A DNA stretch of 64,000 nt, from NCBI GenBank assembly GCA_005239175.1, contig SOPS01000004.1, forward strand, positions 776,112-840,111, given 5' to 3'. The notes beneath the pieces were generated by a model. It saw nothing but the letters and a program-made list of their open reading frames with translations, ran no database searches and was not told the origin of the DNA. Source of the stretch: a halophilic archaeon SHRA6 (GTDB lineage Archaea; Halobacteriota; Halobacteria; Halobacteriales; Haloferacaceae). Positions 41,733 to 49,022 of this stretch are shown here, piece by piece. Within the stretch, counting starts at the first letter, position 1, and the number at the start of each line of letters is the position of its first letter. The translations under genes were made by a program, and so were the position numbers.

Positions 41733-42542
41733 ATGGAACACCCGCTGGAGTCGATCGGACAGCGTATTCGGCAAGCGAGAGAGCGGGCCGAGCGTGAGCA
41801 GACAGCCGTGGACGCGAAGGCTAAAGCGATCGGCCAGTTTCGATCCCGCGTCGAGGCGATCACCCCGACATCGTCGTCGGCAGGGACCGCCCAGGCGATA
41901 GCAGGGGCTACCTCGCTGCACACCAGCGCATCTCACGGCAATCACTCCAAGGGATGCACGGCAGTTCGGGAGGCGTTCGCCGAAACGGTAGCTCCACAGA
42001 GTACCGCCGACATCGACAAGTCTGAGCCACTGATCCTCACGATCCGCGAAGAGCTCGGTGAAGCGGTGGCGTTGGCGCTGTCAGCGCGGACAGACACCCA
42101 ATTTACGCCACCAATAAAACGAGCCGTACTGACAGAAACACAGGAGCTTCGTACCCAGACGCGGGTACTACAACGCGCGATCGAAACAGAGCGCGAGTCG
42201 CTCAACCACGTGCACACCGAAGTAACGCTGATACTGTCACGGATCGCCGAGGCGAACAATCGATCATTACTGGGGTGTACATTTTCTGAGCTTAGATCGC
42301 TCCACGAGGAACTTTCCGAACTTGAGAATCGGTGTGAGACGATCGCAGCCGACAGACAGTCGACGATCCAGACAACGACGAGCCACAACGCCGCCGCAGG
42401 GTTGACACATCAAGAAGTACTTAGATACGTATACGGCGGTTTCGACACGCAATACCCCGTGCTATCAACAGTATGTGAATTAGTGTCGATCTGCAGGGCG
42501 TCCAAACGAGCTGTCAGGGATCACCTCAGTCGGCGGGTCTGA
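41733..42542 (+). CDS. DUF7260-like helical protein under an iron box
   Basis: The 269-residue protein is mostly helical, with coiled-coil stretches at about 10-40 and 130-210 and a C-terminal helical region (about 222-265) with some Cys. It resembles a haloarchaeal family I recall as DUF7260; no function is known. Two DtxR-type boxes lie in its promoter, so iron probably controls it. The DpsA and amphi-Trp genes next door share this feature. Confidence 0.72.
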   Translation: MEHPLESIGQRIRQARERAEREQTAVDAKAKAIGQFRSRVEAITPTSSSAGTAQAIAGATSLHTSASHGNHSKGCTAVREAFAETVAPQSTADIDKSEPLILTIREELGEAVALALSARTDTQFTPPIKRAVLTETQELRTQTRVLQRAIETERESLNHVHTEVTLILSRIAEANNRSLLGCTFSELRSLHEELSELENRCETIAADRQSTIQTTTSHNAAAGLTHQEVLRYVYGGFDTQYPVLSTVCELVSICRASKRAVRDHLSRRV

Positions 42543-42558
42543 ACCGCGGTGTTTATTT

Positions 42559-42572
42559 TTAGGGCAGCCTAA
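42559..42572. promoter_or_regulatory. DtxR-type iron box 3
   Basis: TTAGGGCAGCCTAA has perfect arms TTAGG/CCTAA around GCAG. It follows a TATA-like TTTATTTTT at about 42552 and ends 9 bases before the ATG at 42582. Confidence 0.7.
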
Positions 42573-42581
42573 GCCAAGCGT

Positions 42582-42905
42582 ATGGAGGACGCAACATCCA
42601 CATCGGAGACGACAGATGAAAAGACAGATGAAATAACAGATCGAGCAGTTATCCGAGCAGGGCGGGATTTCGAGACAGAGTACCGTCTCAGCGCCGAAGA
42701 GGCCGGCGAGTTCCTCGTAAAGCTTGGGACACAACTCAAAGAGGGCTCCGAACTGACGATCGTCGATGAAGAGTGGGAGTTGCCGTTTGCGTTCGGCGAA
42801 CCGATCGGGGTCGAGATCGACTACGAGGGTGTCAGCGAGGAGATGTTAGAGATCGAAATCGAAATTCCGGGAGCCACTGACGAGCGCGCGCCCGACGTCG
42901 TCTAA
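42582..42905 (+). CDS. Amphi-Trp domain protein
   Basis: The 107-residue protein has an acidic Thr/Asp N-terminus, then the amphi-Trp layout: a helix AEEAGEFLVKLGTQLKEG, beta strands with TIVDEEWELPF, and VEIDYEG plus EIEIEIP. The family is archaeal and its function is unknown. Iron box 3 lies in its promoter. A second amphi-Trp gene lies at 58977. Confidence 0.8.
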   Translation: MEDATSTSETTDEKTDEITDRAVIRAGRDFETEYRLSAEEAGEFLVKLGTQLKEGSELTIVDEEWELPFAFGEPIGVEIDYEGVSEEMLEIEIEIPGATDERAPDVV

Positions 42906-42922
42906 CGGTTTATTCGCGGATT

Positions 42923-43468
42923 TTAGTTCATCGTCGACTCGGTGACGAGCGTGTCGTCTTCGAGGTAGTGTGCGATGTGGTGGGCGTGTTCTTCGATCGT
43001 TTCGATCTGTTCTCGGAGTATCTGGCCAGTCGCGTAGTCGCCGAGATTCTCGGCGAGTTCGATGTGCTGGCGGTAGCTCTCGATGATGTCGCCCATCATC
43101 TCAACGTCGTTTGCGAGCGACGTCCGGATGTCGTAGACGTCTTCATCCTCGGCTTCGACAGTCGCGGCCTCTGAAAGTGCGTCCATGCTCGCGTGCGGAA
43201 TGCCGCCCAGCGCCTGGGCCCGCTCAGCGAGTTCGTCGGCAGCCGCTTCGACGTCCTCGTATACCTCCTGGAGGAACACGTGGATGTCGTGGAACTCGGC
43301 ACCCTCGACGTTCCAGTGGTGCTTGTGTAGCTGATGATACAGGACGTACGCGTCAGCGAGGTCGGCGTTCAGTGCGTCGATAATCTGTTCTGCCTTGTCG
43401 GTTTCGAGTCGGAGAGCGTTCTCTTCGACTGAACCTTTCGCGCGACGTGCGGACTTTTGAGTACTCAT
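42923..43468 (-). CDS. dpsA: DpsA ferritin-like iron-storage/DNA-protection protein
   Basis: The 181-residue protein forms a four-helix bundle. The ferroxidase residues are visible in HKHHWNVEGAEFHDIHVFL and VYEDVEAAADELAERA. It oxidises and stores iron, using peroxide, and protects DNA. A TATA box (ACTATAAG on the minus strand, 43496-43503) places transcription start about at the ATG. An iron half-box TTTTAGGTTA lies about 30 bases upstream of the TATA. Its N-terminus is Lys/Arg-rich for a haloarchaeal Dps. Confidence 0.95.
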   Translation of the reverse strand: MSTQKSARRAKGSVEENALRLETDKAEQIIDALNADLADAYVLYHQLHKHHWNVEGAEFHDIHVFLQEVYEDVEAAADELAERAQALGGIPHASMDALSEAATVEAEDEDVYDIRTSLANDVEMMGDIIESYRQHIELAENLGDYATGQILREQIETIEEHAHHIAHYLEDDTLVTESTMN

Positions 43469-43495
43469 TGCATCCTAACATACGCACTCGACTAA

Positions 43496-43503
43496 CTTAT
43501 AGT
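43496..43503 (-). promoter_or_regulatory. TATA box of dpsA
   Basis: ACTATAAG on the minus strand lies about 31 bases before the ATG at 43468, giving a leaderless or nearly leaderless transcript. Confidence 0.65.
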
Positions 43504-43528
43504 TTCCACTCGAAAAACAATTTTTCAC

Positions 43529-43540
43529 ATAACCTAAAAC
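43529..43540. promoter_or_regulatory. Iron-box half-site upstream of dpsA
   Basis: GTTTTAGGTTAT on the minus strand matches one arm (TTAGGTTA) of the boxes at 41715 and 42559 but the other arm is missing. It lies upstream of the TATA box, where a regulator might activate rather than block. Confidence 0.45.
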
Positions 43541-43599
43541 AGACGTGGTGAGTCCGCTACCGGTGGATGCAGTGACTACCGCGTCAAACGGGCGCACAG

Positions 43600-44877
43600 C
43601 TACCACGCATCGAGCGCATGCCGACCGTGATAGCGAACGAGAATCGCGACGAAGGCGATCGCCCCGGTGATCGCGAACGCGCCACCCACGTAGAACACAG
43701 ATCCCATACTCACCTCAACCATGAGCCAGCCGCCAAGCAACGGCCCGAGGACGCTGCCAGGCCGCCAGACCAGTTCGCGGATACCGAACGACGACGCGAC
43801 GCCGCCCTCCTCAGTTCCCTCATCCGCGAACAGCGCCATACTCGCGGGTTCGCGGAACGAATCGACAACCCCTAACAGCGCCGAAAACCCCACGAGCGGG
43901 AGGAACGCTGGCGGAAACGCACCGAGCAGCGGAAATGCTGTGGGCGCACCGACAGCGGTCCCAATCGCTGGCGAGAACGGGATGAGTACAGCCACAAGTC
44001 CGTACGCGCCGCCGCCTGCGAAGACAAAGCGCGATCGGCCATATGTATCCGACAGTCGACCGGTGAATAGCTGGCCGAGCATGTTGGTGAACTTCTCAGC
44101 AGTAACGGTTACCGCAACCGCGAGAGAGGCAACGCCGAGTCCGCCTGCGGCAGCGGTCGTTCCGGCGTAAATCGGGACCCACGTGCGGACCATCGTGACC
44201 GACAGCGCATACTGCGCACGGAAACTGGTGATCGTCAGGATCTTTCGATTCACCGCGAGCTCCGAGAACGGAAAGCCTCGTATTCGCGTTGTGTCTGCGG
44301 GGAGAAACGCGCCGATGCCGGCCGTTGCCGCGAGCGTGACGAGGACGATTATGAGGAAGATCGGTTCAAACCCGAACCGATCGTACAGAAACCCTGCGGA
44401 GAGACTGCCGACGATCGACGCGGCGAAGCTCGCGGCGTTCGCCCGGCCGATGTGTTTTGCCCGCGATCGGTAGTCAGCGAGTTGTCCGACGAGCGACAGA
44501 GACATCAGCCCCGCTCCAGTGACTGCAACGCCCTGGAGCGCTCGAGCAGCGATGAATGTCCCACTGGAGTTAACGAGCGGAAATACGAGGTATGCCACGA
44601 CGGCCAGCAGTAAGCTTCCGACGAGGACAGTCCGTTTGTCGAAGCGATCGCCGGCCCACGCGATCGGGATCACCGCAGCAGTCTGTGCGAGCGTAAACCC
44701 GGTCGTGTACATCCCGATGATGAACCCTGCGCTGATCGTGATTCCGAGGATCGTCGTTGCAGAGGGGTCGAGGACGTTGATATAGGTCGGCAACAGCGTG
44801 ATCAGCGTGATGAACCCAAAGCCCTCGGCGAACCGAGTGAGATAGAGCGTCAAGAACTGTCGCCGATCGTCGTTCAC
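43600..44877 (-). CDS. Major facilitator superfamily transporter
   Basis: The 425-residue protein has about 12 hydrophobic segments in two halves. The motif-A-like GDRFDKR lies in the second intracellular loop and GRLSDTYGRSR is its counterpart in the second half. The substrate is not readable. It lies 79 bases after the ABC permease gene on the same strand but is probably an independent unit. Confidence 0.88.
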   Translation of the reverse strand: MNDDRRQFLTLYLTRFAEGFGFITLITLLPTYINVLDPSATTILGITISAGFIIGMYTTGFTLAQTAAVIPIAWAGDRFDKRTVLVGSLLLAVVAYLVFPLVNSSGTFIAARALQGVAVTGAGLMSLSLVGQLADYRSRAKHIGRANAASFAASIVGSLSAGFLYDRFGFEPIFLIIVLVTLAATAGIGAFLPADTTRIRGFPFSELAVNRKILTITSFRAQYALSVTMVRTWVPIYAGTTAAAGGLGVASLAVAVTVTAEKFTNMLGQLFTGRLSDTYGRSRFVFAGGGAYGLVAVLIPFSPAIGTAVGAPTAFPLLGAFPPAFLPLVGFSALLGVVDSFREPASMALFADEGTEEGGVASSFGIRELVWRPGSVLGPLLGGWLMVEVSMGSVFYVGGAFAITGAIAFVAILVRYHGRHALDAW

Positions 44878-44956
44878 ACCGGATCTCTGCGAAACGGTTC
44901 AAAAGGAGTTTCGATTCGTATGCCGCACAGATCAGTGCAGCAGCCTGCACAGTGCT

Positions 44957-45796
44957 TCAGAGATCCGCACGAGAGAACGCGGTATATCCGATCGCGAGCG
45001 GAATACAGAGCCACGCAAACAGAATGACGATGCCAGCCGCGGGGTCGGCGTAGAATGCGTCGACACCGCTGCCCGGAATCGGCTGTCCAGTCCCGCGGGC
45101 GACATCTGGAAGCAACGCTGTGAGTCCGCTCACGTACGCGTCACTTGGAGAGAGCTGTCCCAAAAGCGGATACCAATCCGGCTGGCTCGTTGGAAACGAA
45201 AAGCCCGAAACGACGAACAGTACCACGAACGGCACAGCGTCCCAGAGGAACTCAAACAGCAGGAAGAATCCGATCGAGAGCGCCGCCGCACGAGTCGTCG
45301 ACCCTGTCAGCGCTGAGAGACCGACGATGATGCTGACGTACGCAAGCGCAAACACGAATGTCCACAGAAGGAAGACAATCGCGGGCTGAACGCTTCCACG
45401 GCCGATCAGGAGGATGCCCATCGCGAGACCAATTCCAAGCCCAATACTCAACGGGAGTGCCAACACCCCAGTCCGGCCGACAACCTTGCCCAACAGGACG
45501 TCCGATCGCGAGTGCGGCAGCGAGAGCAATAGCTTCATACTCCCAAGCTCAGCTTCGCCAGCGATCGACCGATAACAGAGCACGACTGTCGTCACGGCAA
45601 CGAACGTCCCAACGATACCAGCTAAAAAGAAGACGAGCCCGCCGATCGTGCCCTGGCCACCAGACAGCAGTGGGACCTCAGCGTACGCGTAGGTGAGTCC
45701 GATCGCGAGAAGAATAAAAAAGCCCGACAACGCCCAGATCGTTCGTGACTGGACCGCGTCGTGGAAGTCTTTTCGAGCGACCGCTGCCCAACTCAT
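44957..45796 (-). CDS. ABC-2 type transporter permease
   Basis: The 279-residue protein begins with an amphipathic RKDFHDAVQSRTIWALSG typical of ABC-2 permeases, followed by six hydrophobic segments. It starts within the last bases of the ATPase gene (4-base overlap), so the two form one exporter. The substrate is unknown; a NosY-like or drug exporter role is possible. Confidence 0.85.
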   Translation of the reverse strand: MSWAAVARKDFHDAVQSRTIWALSGFFILLAIGLTYAYAEVPLLSGGQGTIGGLVFFLAGIVGTFVAVTTVVLCYRSIAGEAELGSMKLLLSLPHSRSDVLLGKVVGRTGVLALPLSIGLGIGLAMGILLIGRGSVQPAIVFLLWTFVFALAYVSIIVGLSALTGSTTRAAALSIGFFLLFEFLWDAVPFVVLFVVSGFSFPTSQPDWYPLLGQLSPSDAYVSGLTALLPDVARGTGQPIPGSGVDAFYADPAAGIVILFAWLCIPLAIGYTAFSRADL

Positions 45797-46749
45797 TCGG
45801 CCACCTCCGAGGCAGCAATTTGGGTATCTGGCTGGGAGGTCTCTTCCCCGTCGCCGGTGAACGCCGCAAACAACTCCTCAAGTGAGGACTCTTCGGTGGT
45901 GAGATCGACAATTGAGTATCCCGCCTCGTCAATCGCGCGAACTGCGTCGACCTTTGCCTCGCGCGTTACTGCGATCGAAATAACAGCACCTTCACGTACG
46001 GCGGTGGAGACACCGTCGACCGCTTCGACAACGTCGATCGCACCATCGTCCGGCGATTCGAGGGTAACGTCCAGGCGAGAATCTGTCTTGAGGGCGGTTC
46101 TGAGGCCGCCGATCGTGTCGACAGCGACGACCTGCCCGTCGTTGAGAATCCCGACCCGATCGCAGACTGCTTCTACCTGTTCGAGGATGTGGCTCGAAAA
46201 GAAGATTGTCGCGCCGCGATCGGCCTCTTCGCGGATGATGTCGCGCATTTCACGCGCGCCATTGGGATCGAGCCCGGTCGAGGGCTCATCGAGAATGAGC
46301 AGTTCGGGCGCACCTGCCAGCGCCATCGCGAGGACGAGCCGCTGTGTCATCCCTTTCGAGTAATCGCCGGCCCGTCTGTCGGCGGCGTCAGCGATGCCAA
46401 CGCGTTCGAGGAGTTCGATCGGCCGTTCGTCCCCGTCCTTCGAGTTGACCGCGAACTCGACGTGTTGCCGTCCGGTGAGGCGATCGTAGACGTGATAACC
46501 GTCGGGCAAGACGCCGGTCTTCGATCGGACCGTGACGCTCTCGGCTTGCGCGTCGTGACCGAGCACTGTTGCCGAGCCAGTCGTTGGCCGAACGAAATCC
46601 AGGAGGATGTCGATCGTCGTCGATTTTCCGGCACCATTCGGCCCCAAAAAGCCGAATATCTCGCCGGACTCAACCGTGAGATCGACGTTCTGGAGGGCAG
46701 TGATCGATCCGTAACGCTTCGTGACGCCGTCCAACTGTATGGCGGCCAT
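45793..46749 (-). CDS. ABC transporter ATP-binding protein
   Basis: The 318-residue protein has Walker A GPNGAGKST, Q-loop region, signature YSKGMTQR in place of LSGGQ, Walker B LLILDEPSTGLDP and the switch His in SSHILEQ. The C-terminal 100 residues form the extra domain common in ABC-2 exporters. The start at 46749 (MAAIQLDGVTKRYG) is fixed by the family N-terminus. Confidence 0.93.
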   Translation of the reverse strand: MAAIQLDGVTKRYGSITALQNVDLTVESGEIFGFLGPNGAGKSTTIDILLDFVRPTTGSATVLGHDAQAESVTVRSKTGVLPDGYHVYDRLTGRQHVEFAVNSKDGDERPIELLERVGIADAADRRAGDYSKGMTQRLVLAMALAGAPELLILDEPSTGLDPNGAREMRDIIREEADRGATIFFSSHILEQVEAVCDRVGILNDGQVVAVDTIGGLRTALKTDSRLDVTLESPDDGAIDVVEAVDGVSTAVREGAVISIAVTREAKVDAVRAIDEAGYSIVDLTTEESSLEELFAAFTGDGEETSQPDTQIAASEVAE

Positions 46750-46807
46750 GGGACGTATCGAAGCGGCACAGTATAAAAAGCGACGACACGGGTTTCGGGA
46801 GCCGGCG

Positions 46808-46831
46808 GGGCGCGATTTAAACACTCGATCG
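46808..46831. repeat. Partial copy of the tRNA-Lys 3' region
   Basis: This 24-base segment matches the T-arm/3' acceptor part of the tRNA-Lys gene (46920-46943) at 21 of 24 positions, in the same orientation and 112 bases apart. It could be a remnant att site of an integrative element or a degraded tRNA copy. Confidence 0.5.
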
Positions 46832-46913
46832 CTCCACTCGCTTTCGCTCGTTTCGCTCGCTGCGTTCAAATCGGTAGCCGCTTGACTCCTCGCGTAAGTG
46901 CTCGGTGCAAAAG

Positions 46914-46987
46914 CGGGCTGGGCGCGATTTGAACACGCGACCGACGGATTAAGAGTCCGTCGCTCTCCCTGACTGAGCTACCAGCCC
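46914..46987 (-). tRNA. tRNA-Lys (anticodon CTT)
   Basis: Read on the minus strand it folds as a cloverleaf: acceptor GGGCTGG/CCAGCCC, D-stem GCTC/GAGC, anticodon stem ACGGA/TCCGT with loop CTCTTAA (anticodon CTT), a 5-base variable region and T-arm GCGTG-TTCAAAT-CGCGC, discriminator G. CCA is not encoded. No intron is present in the anticodon loop. It decodes AAG. Confidence 0.95.
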
Positions 46988-47097
46988 TCACTCATCGCTA
47001 CACCGGAGGGAGTAAAAGGCGTTTCCTTCTCGATCGCTTGCAGACAGTAAGAAAAACGAACGTCGTTAAGTGTCGCGGGATCACAGTGTGGATACGA

Positions 47098-48555
47098 ATG
47101 AGCGCTGGGGCAAACGGATCGTCACGTTCGGCGTACGCCATTCTCGGCTGCGGGAGCGTCGGCCACGCAGTCGCCGAGGAACTCTCCTCGAGTGGCAACG
47201 ACGTGTTGATCCTCGACAAAGACGAAAGCCGGGTGGAAGCGCTTCGAGATCAGGACCTCGACGCCCGGGTCCAGGACATCACCGACCCCGACGTCTATGA
47301 GGTGATCGAGGATCGCGATATCGTGTTGATCCTCGCCTCCAGCGTCGAGGCGAACAAAGCGGCCGTATCGGCGATCCGCGAGCGTGGCGGCGACCAGTAT
47401 ATTGTCGTCCGTGCTTCTGATCCCGTCAGTGAAGATGAACTCAGAAACCTCGGTGCAGACGTTGTTATCAACCCATCCACGGTCATCTCCGAATCTGCGC
47501 TTCGCAGCCTCGAATCCGGCGAACGCCAGTACAAAGCCAGACAGCTGGGAGACATCCTCGAAACGGCCGACGGTCGGATGGCGGTGTTGACCCACGACAG
47601 CCCTGATCCGGACTCGATCGCCAGTGCAACCGCATTACAGGCGATCGCAGCCACCTTCGACGTCGAGTCAGATATCGTCTACGAGGGCGATATCGGCCAT
47701 CAGGAAAACCGGGCGTTCGTCAACCTCCTCGGGATCGAACTCCTCTCGCGAGCGGAAGCCGGCGACCTCTCGTCGTACGACGTCATCGCGCTCGTCGACA
47801 ACATGAAAGACGGTGGGTTCGACGACGAGCTCGCGATCGACATATTCATCGATCACGTCGAGCCCGAGGTAGAAATCGACGCCCAGTTCGTCGACATCCG
47901 AACCAACGTGTCTTCGACCTCGACAATTCTGACAAAGTACCTTCAGGAGTTCAACCTCAGCCCCGAAGAGGCCGTGGCGACCGCGCTCCTGTACGGAATC
48001 CGCGCGGAAACGCTGGATTTCAAGCGGGATACGACGCCAGCAGATCTGACTGCCGCCGCGTACCTCCACCCGTTTGCGAACCACGACACGTTAGAACAGG
48101 TCGAGTCGCCGTCGATGTCGCCCGAAACGCTCGACGTCCTCGCCGAAGCGATCCAAAACCGGAAAGTCCAGGGGAGCCACCTGTTTTCAACCGCGGGCTT
48201 CATCAGAAATCGCGACGCACTGAATCAGGCGGCCCAACACCTCCTCAACCTCGAAGGGATCACGACCTCTGCGGTGTTTGGGATCGCTGACGACACGATT
48301 TACGTCGCGGCGCGATCGAAGGATATCCGCATCAATATCGGTAACGTCCTCGAAGACGCCTTCGAAGAGATCGGCGAAGCGGCCGGCCACTCGACACAGG
48401 GAAGCGTCGAAATTCCGCTTGGGATCTTCACCGGAATCGAGACGAGCGAGAACAACCGCGATACGCTACTTTCGCTCACGGAAGAAGCGGTTCGGCGGAA
48501 GCTCTTCGCGGCGATGGGTGTTGACGGATCGACAGAGTCAACGAACGGATCGTAA
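47098..48555 (+). CDS. TrkA-N/RCK-like and DHH phosphoesterase fusion
   Basis: The 485-residue protein starts with an NAD-type Rossmann fold AILGCGSVGHAVAEEL (about 12-27, GxGxxG) with an Asp at the second strand end (ILDKDESR). From about 165 it has a DHH-family phosphoesterase: THDSPDPDSIASA in place of HxxPDxDAxxS, VALVDNM-type Asp, and DHV in place of DHH, then a DHHA1 region with GSHLFSTAGFIRNRD. It may degrade a cyclic dinucleotide or short RNA. The regulator-like N-terminus suggests ligand sensing. The start at 47098 gives the family N-terminus. Confidence 0.85.
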   Translation: MSAGANGSSRSAYAILGCGSVGHAVAEELSSSGNDVLILDKDESRVEALRDQDLDARVQDITDPDVYEVIEDRDIVLILASSVEANKAAVSAIRERGGDQYIVVRASDPVSEDELRNLGADVVINPSTVISESALRSLESGERQYKARQLGDILETADGRMAVLTHDSPDPDSIASATALQAIAATFDVESDIVYEGDIGHQENRAFVNLLGIELLSRAEAGDLSSYDVIALVDNMKDGGFDDELAIDIFIDHVEPEVEIDAQFVDIRTNVSSTSTILTKYLQEFNLSPEEAVATALLYGIRAETLDFKRDTTPADLTAAAYLHPFANHDTLEQVESPSMSPETLDVLAEAIQNRKVQGSHLFSTAGFIRNRDALNQAAQHLLNLEGITTSAVFGIADDTIYVAARSKDIRINIGNVLEDAFEEIGEAAGHSTQGSVEIPLGIFTGIETSENNRDTLLSLTEEAVRRKLFAAMGVDGSTESTNGS

Positions 48556-48563
48556 AAAAGCGC

Positions 48564-48854
48564 TCAGGCGACGACTTCTTCGGTCTCGTCTGGTTCTTTC
48601 AATCGCTCGATGATGTCGTTGACGAGGACCACGTCTCCGACAGCCCGAACCCACCGGTACGGTAAGATGACACCTTTCCCGGGTTGGACCGTCCCTGTAA
48701 AGAGTTCGCCGTTCAGTTCGCCAAGTGCGAGGCCAGTGACCGTCTGTTGATCGAGGTTCAGTCGGACGTCCTCGATTTCACCGACAAATACCCCGTTGTT
48801 CGAGTACACCTCACGGCCGACCAGCGCCGTAATCTCGTCCACAGATTCGCTCAT
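48564..48854 (-). CDS. PRC-barrel domain protein
   Basis: The 96-residue protein has the barrel pattern LVGREVYSNNGVFVGEIEDV, then LALGELNGELF and ILPYRWVRAVGDVVLV. In haloarchaea such small PRC-barrels are common, some with RNA- or CdvB-linked roles. Its function here is unknown. The start is at 48854 (two codons inside the longer frame). It is convergent with the DHH gene, 8 bases apart. Confidence 0.88.
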   Translation of the reverse strand: MSESVDEITALVGREVYSNNGVFVGEIEDVRLNLDQQTVTGLALGELNGELFTGTVQPGKGVILPYRWVRAVGDVVLVNDIIERLKEPDETEEVVA

Positions 48855-48992
48855 ACACATGTGTCGGAGCGTTAGCTAATAAGGGTTCGTGGTCAGACGA
48901 CGGACGTCTGACGCCAGCAATCGCGAGCGGTGATCAAATTGAATACTTGACCAGGTATCGGTCATTCCCACCGCCAAAGAGCAAGCAGGAGT

Positions 48993-49000
48993 ATTTATAT
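48993..49000 (+). promoter_or_regulatory. TATA box of the flavo-iron-sulfur dehydrogenase gene
   Basis: ATTTATAT-type element lies 23-30 bases before the ATG at 49023, the usual distance for a leaderless transcript. Confidence 0.65.
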
Positions 49001-49022
49001 TCGGCCTGTCCAACACAGTCCT

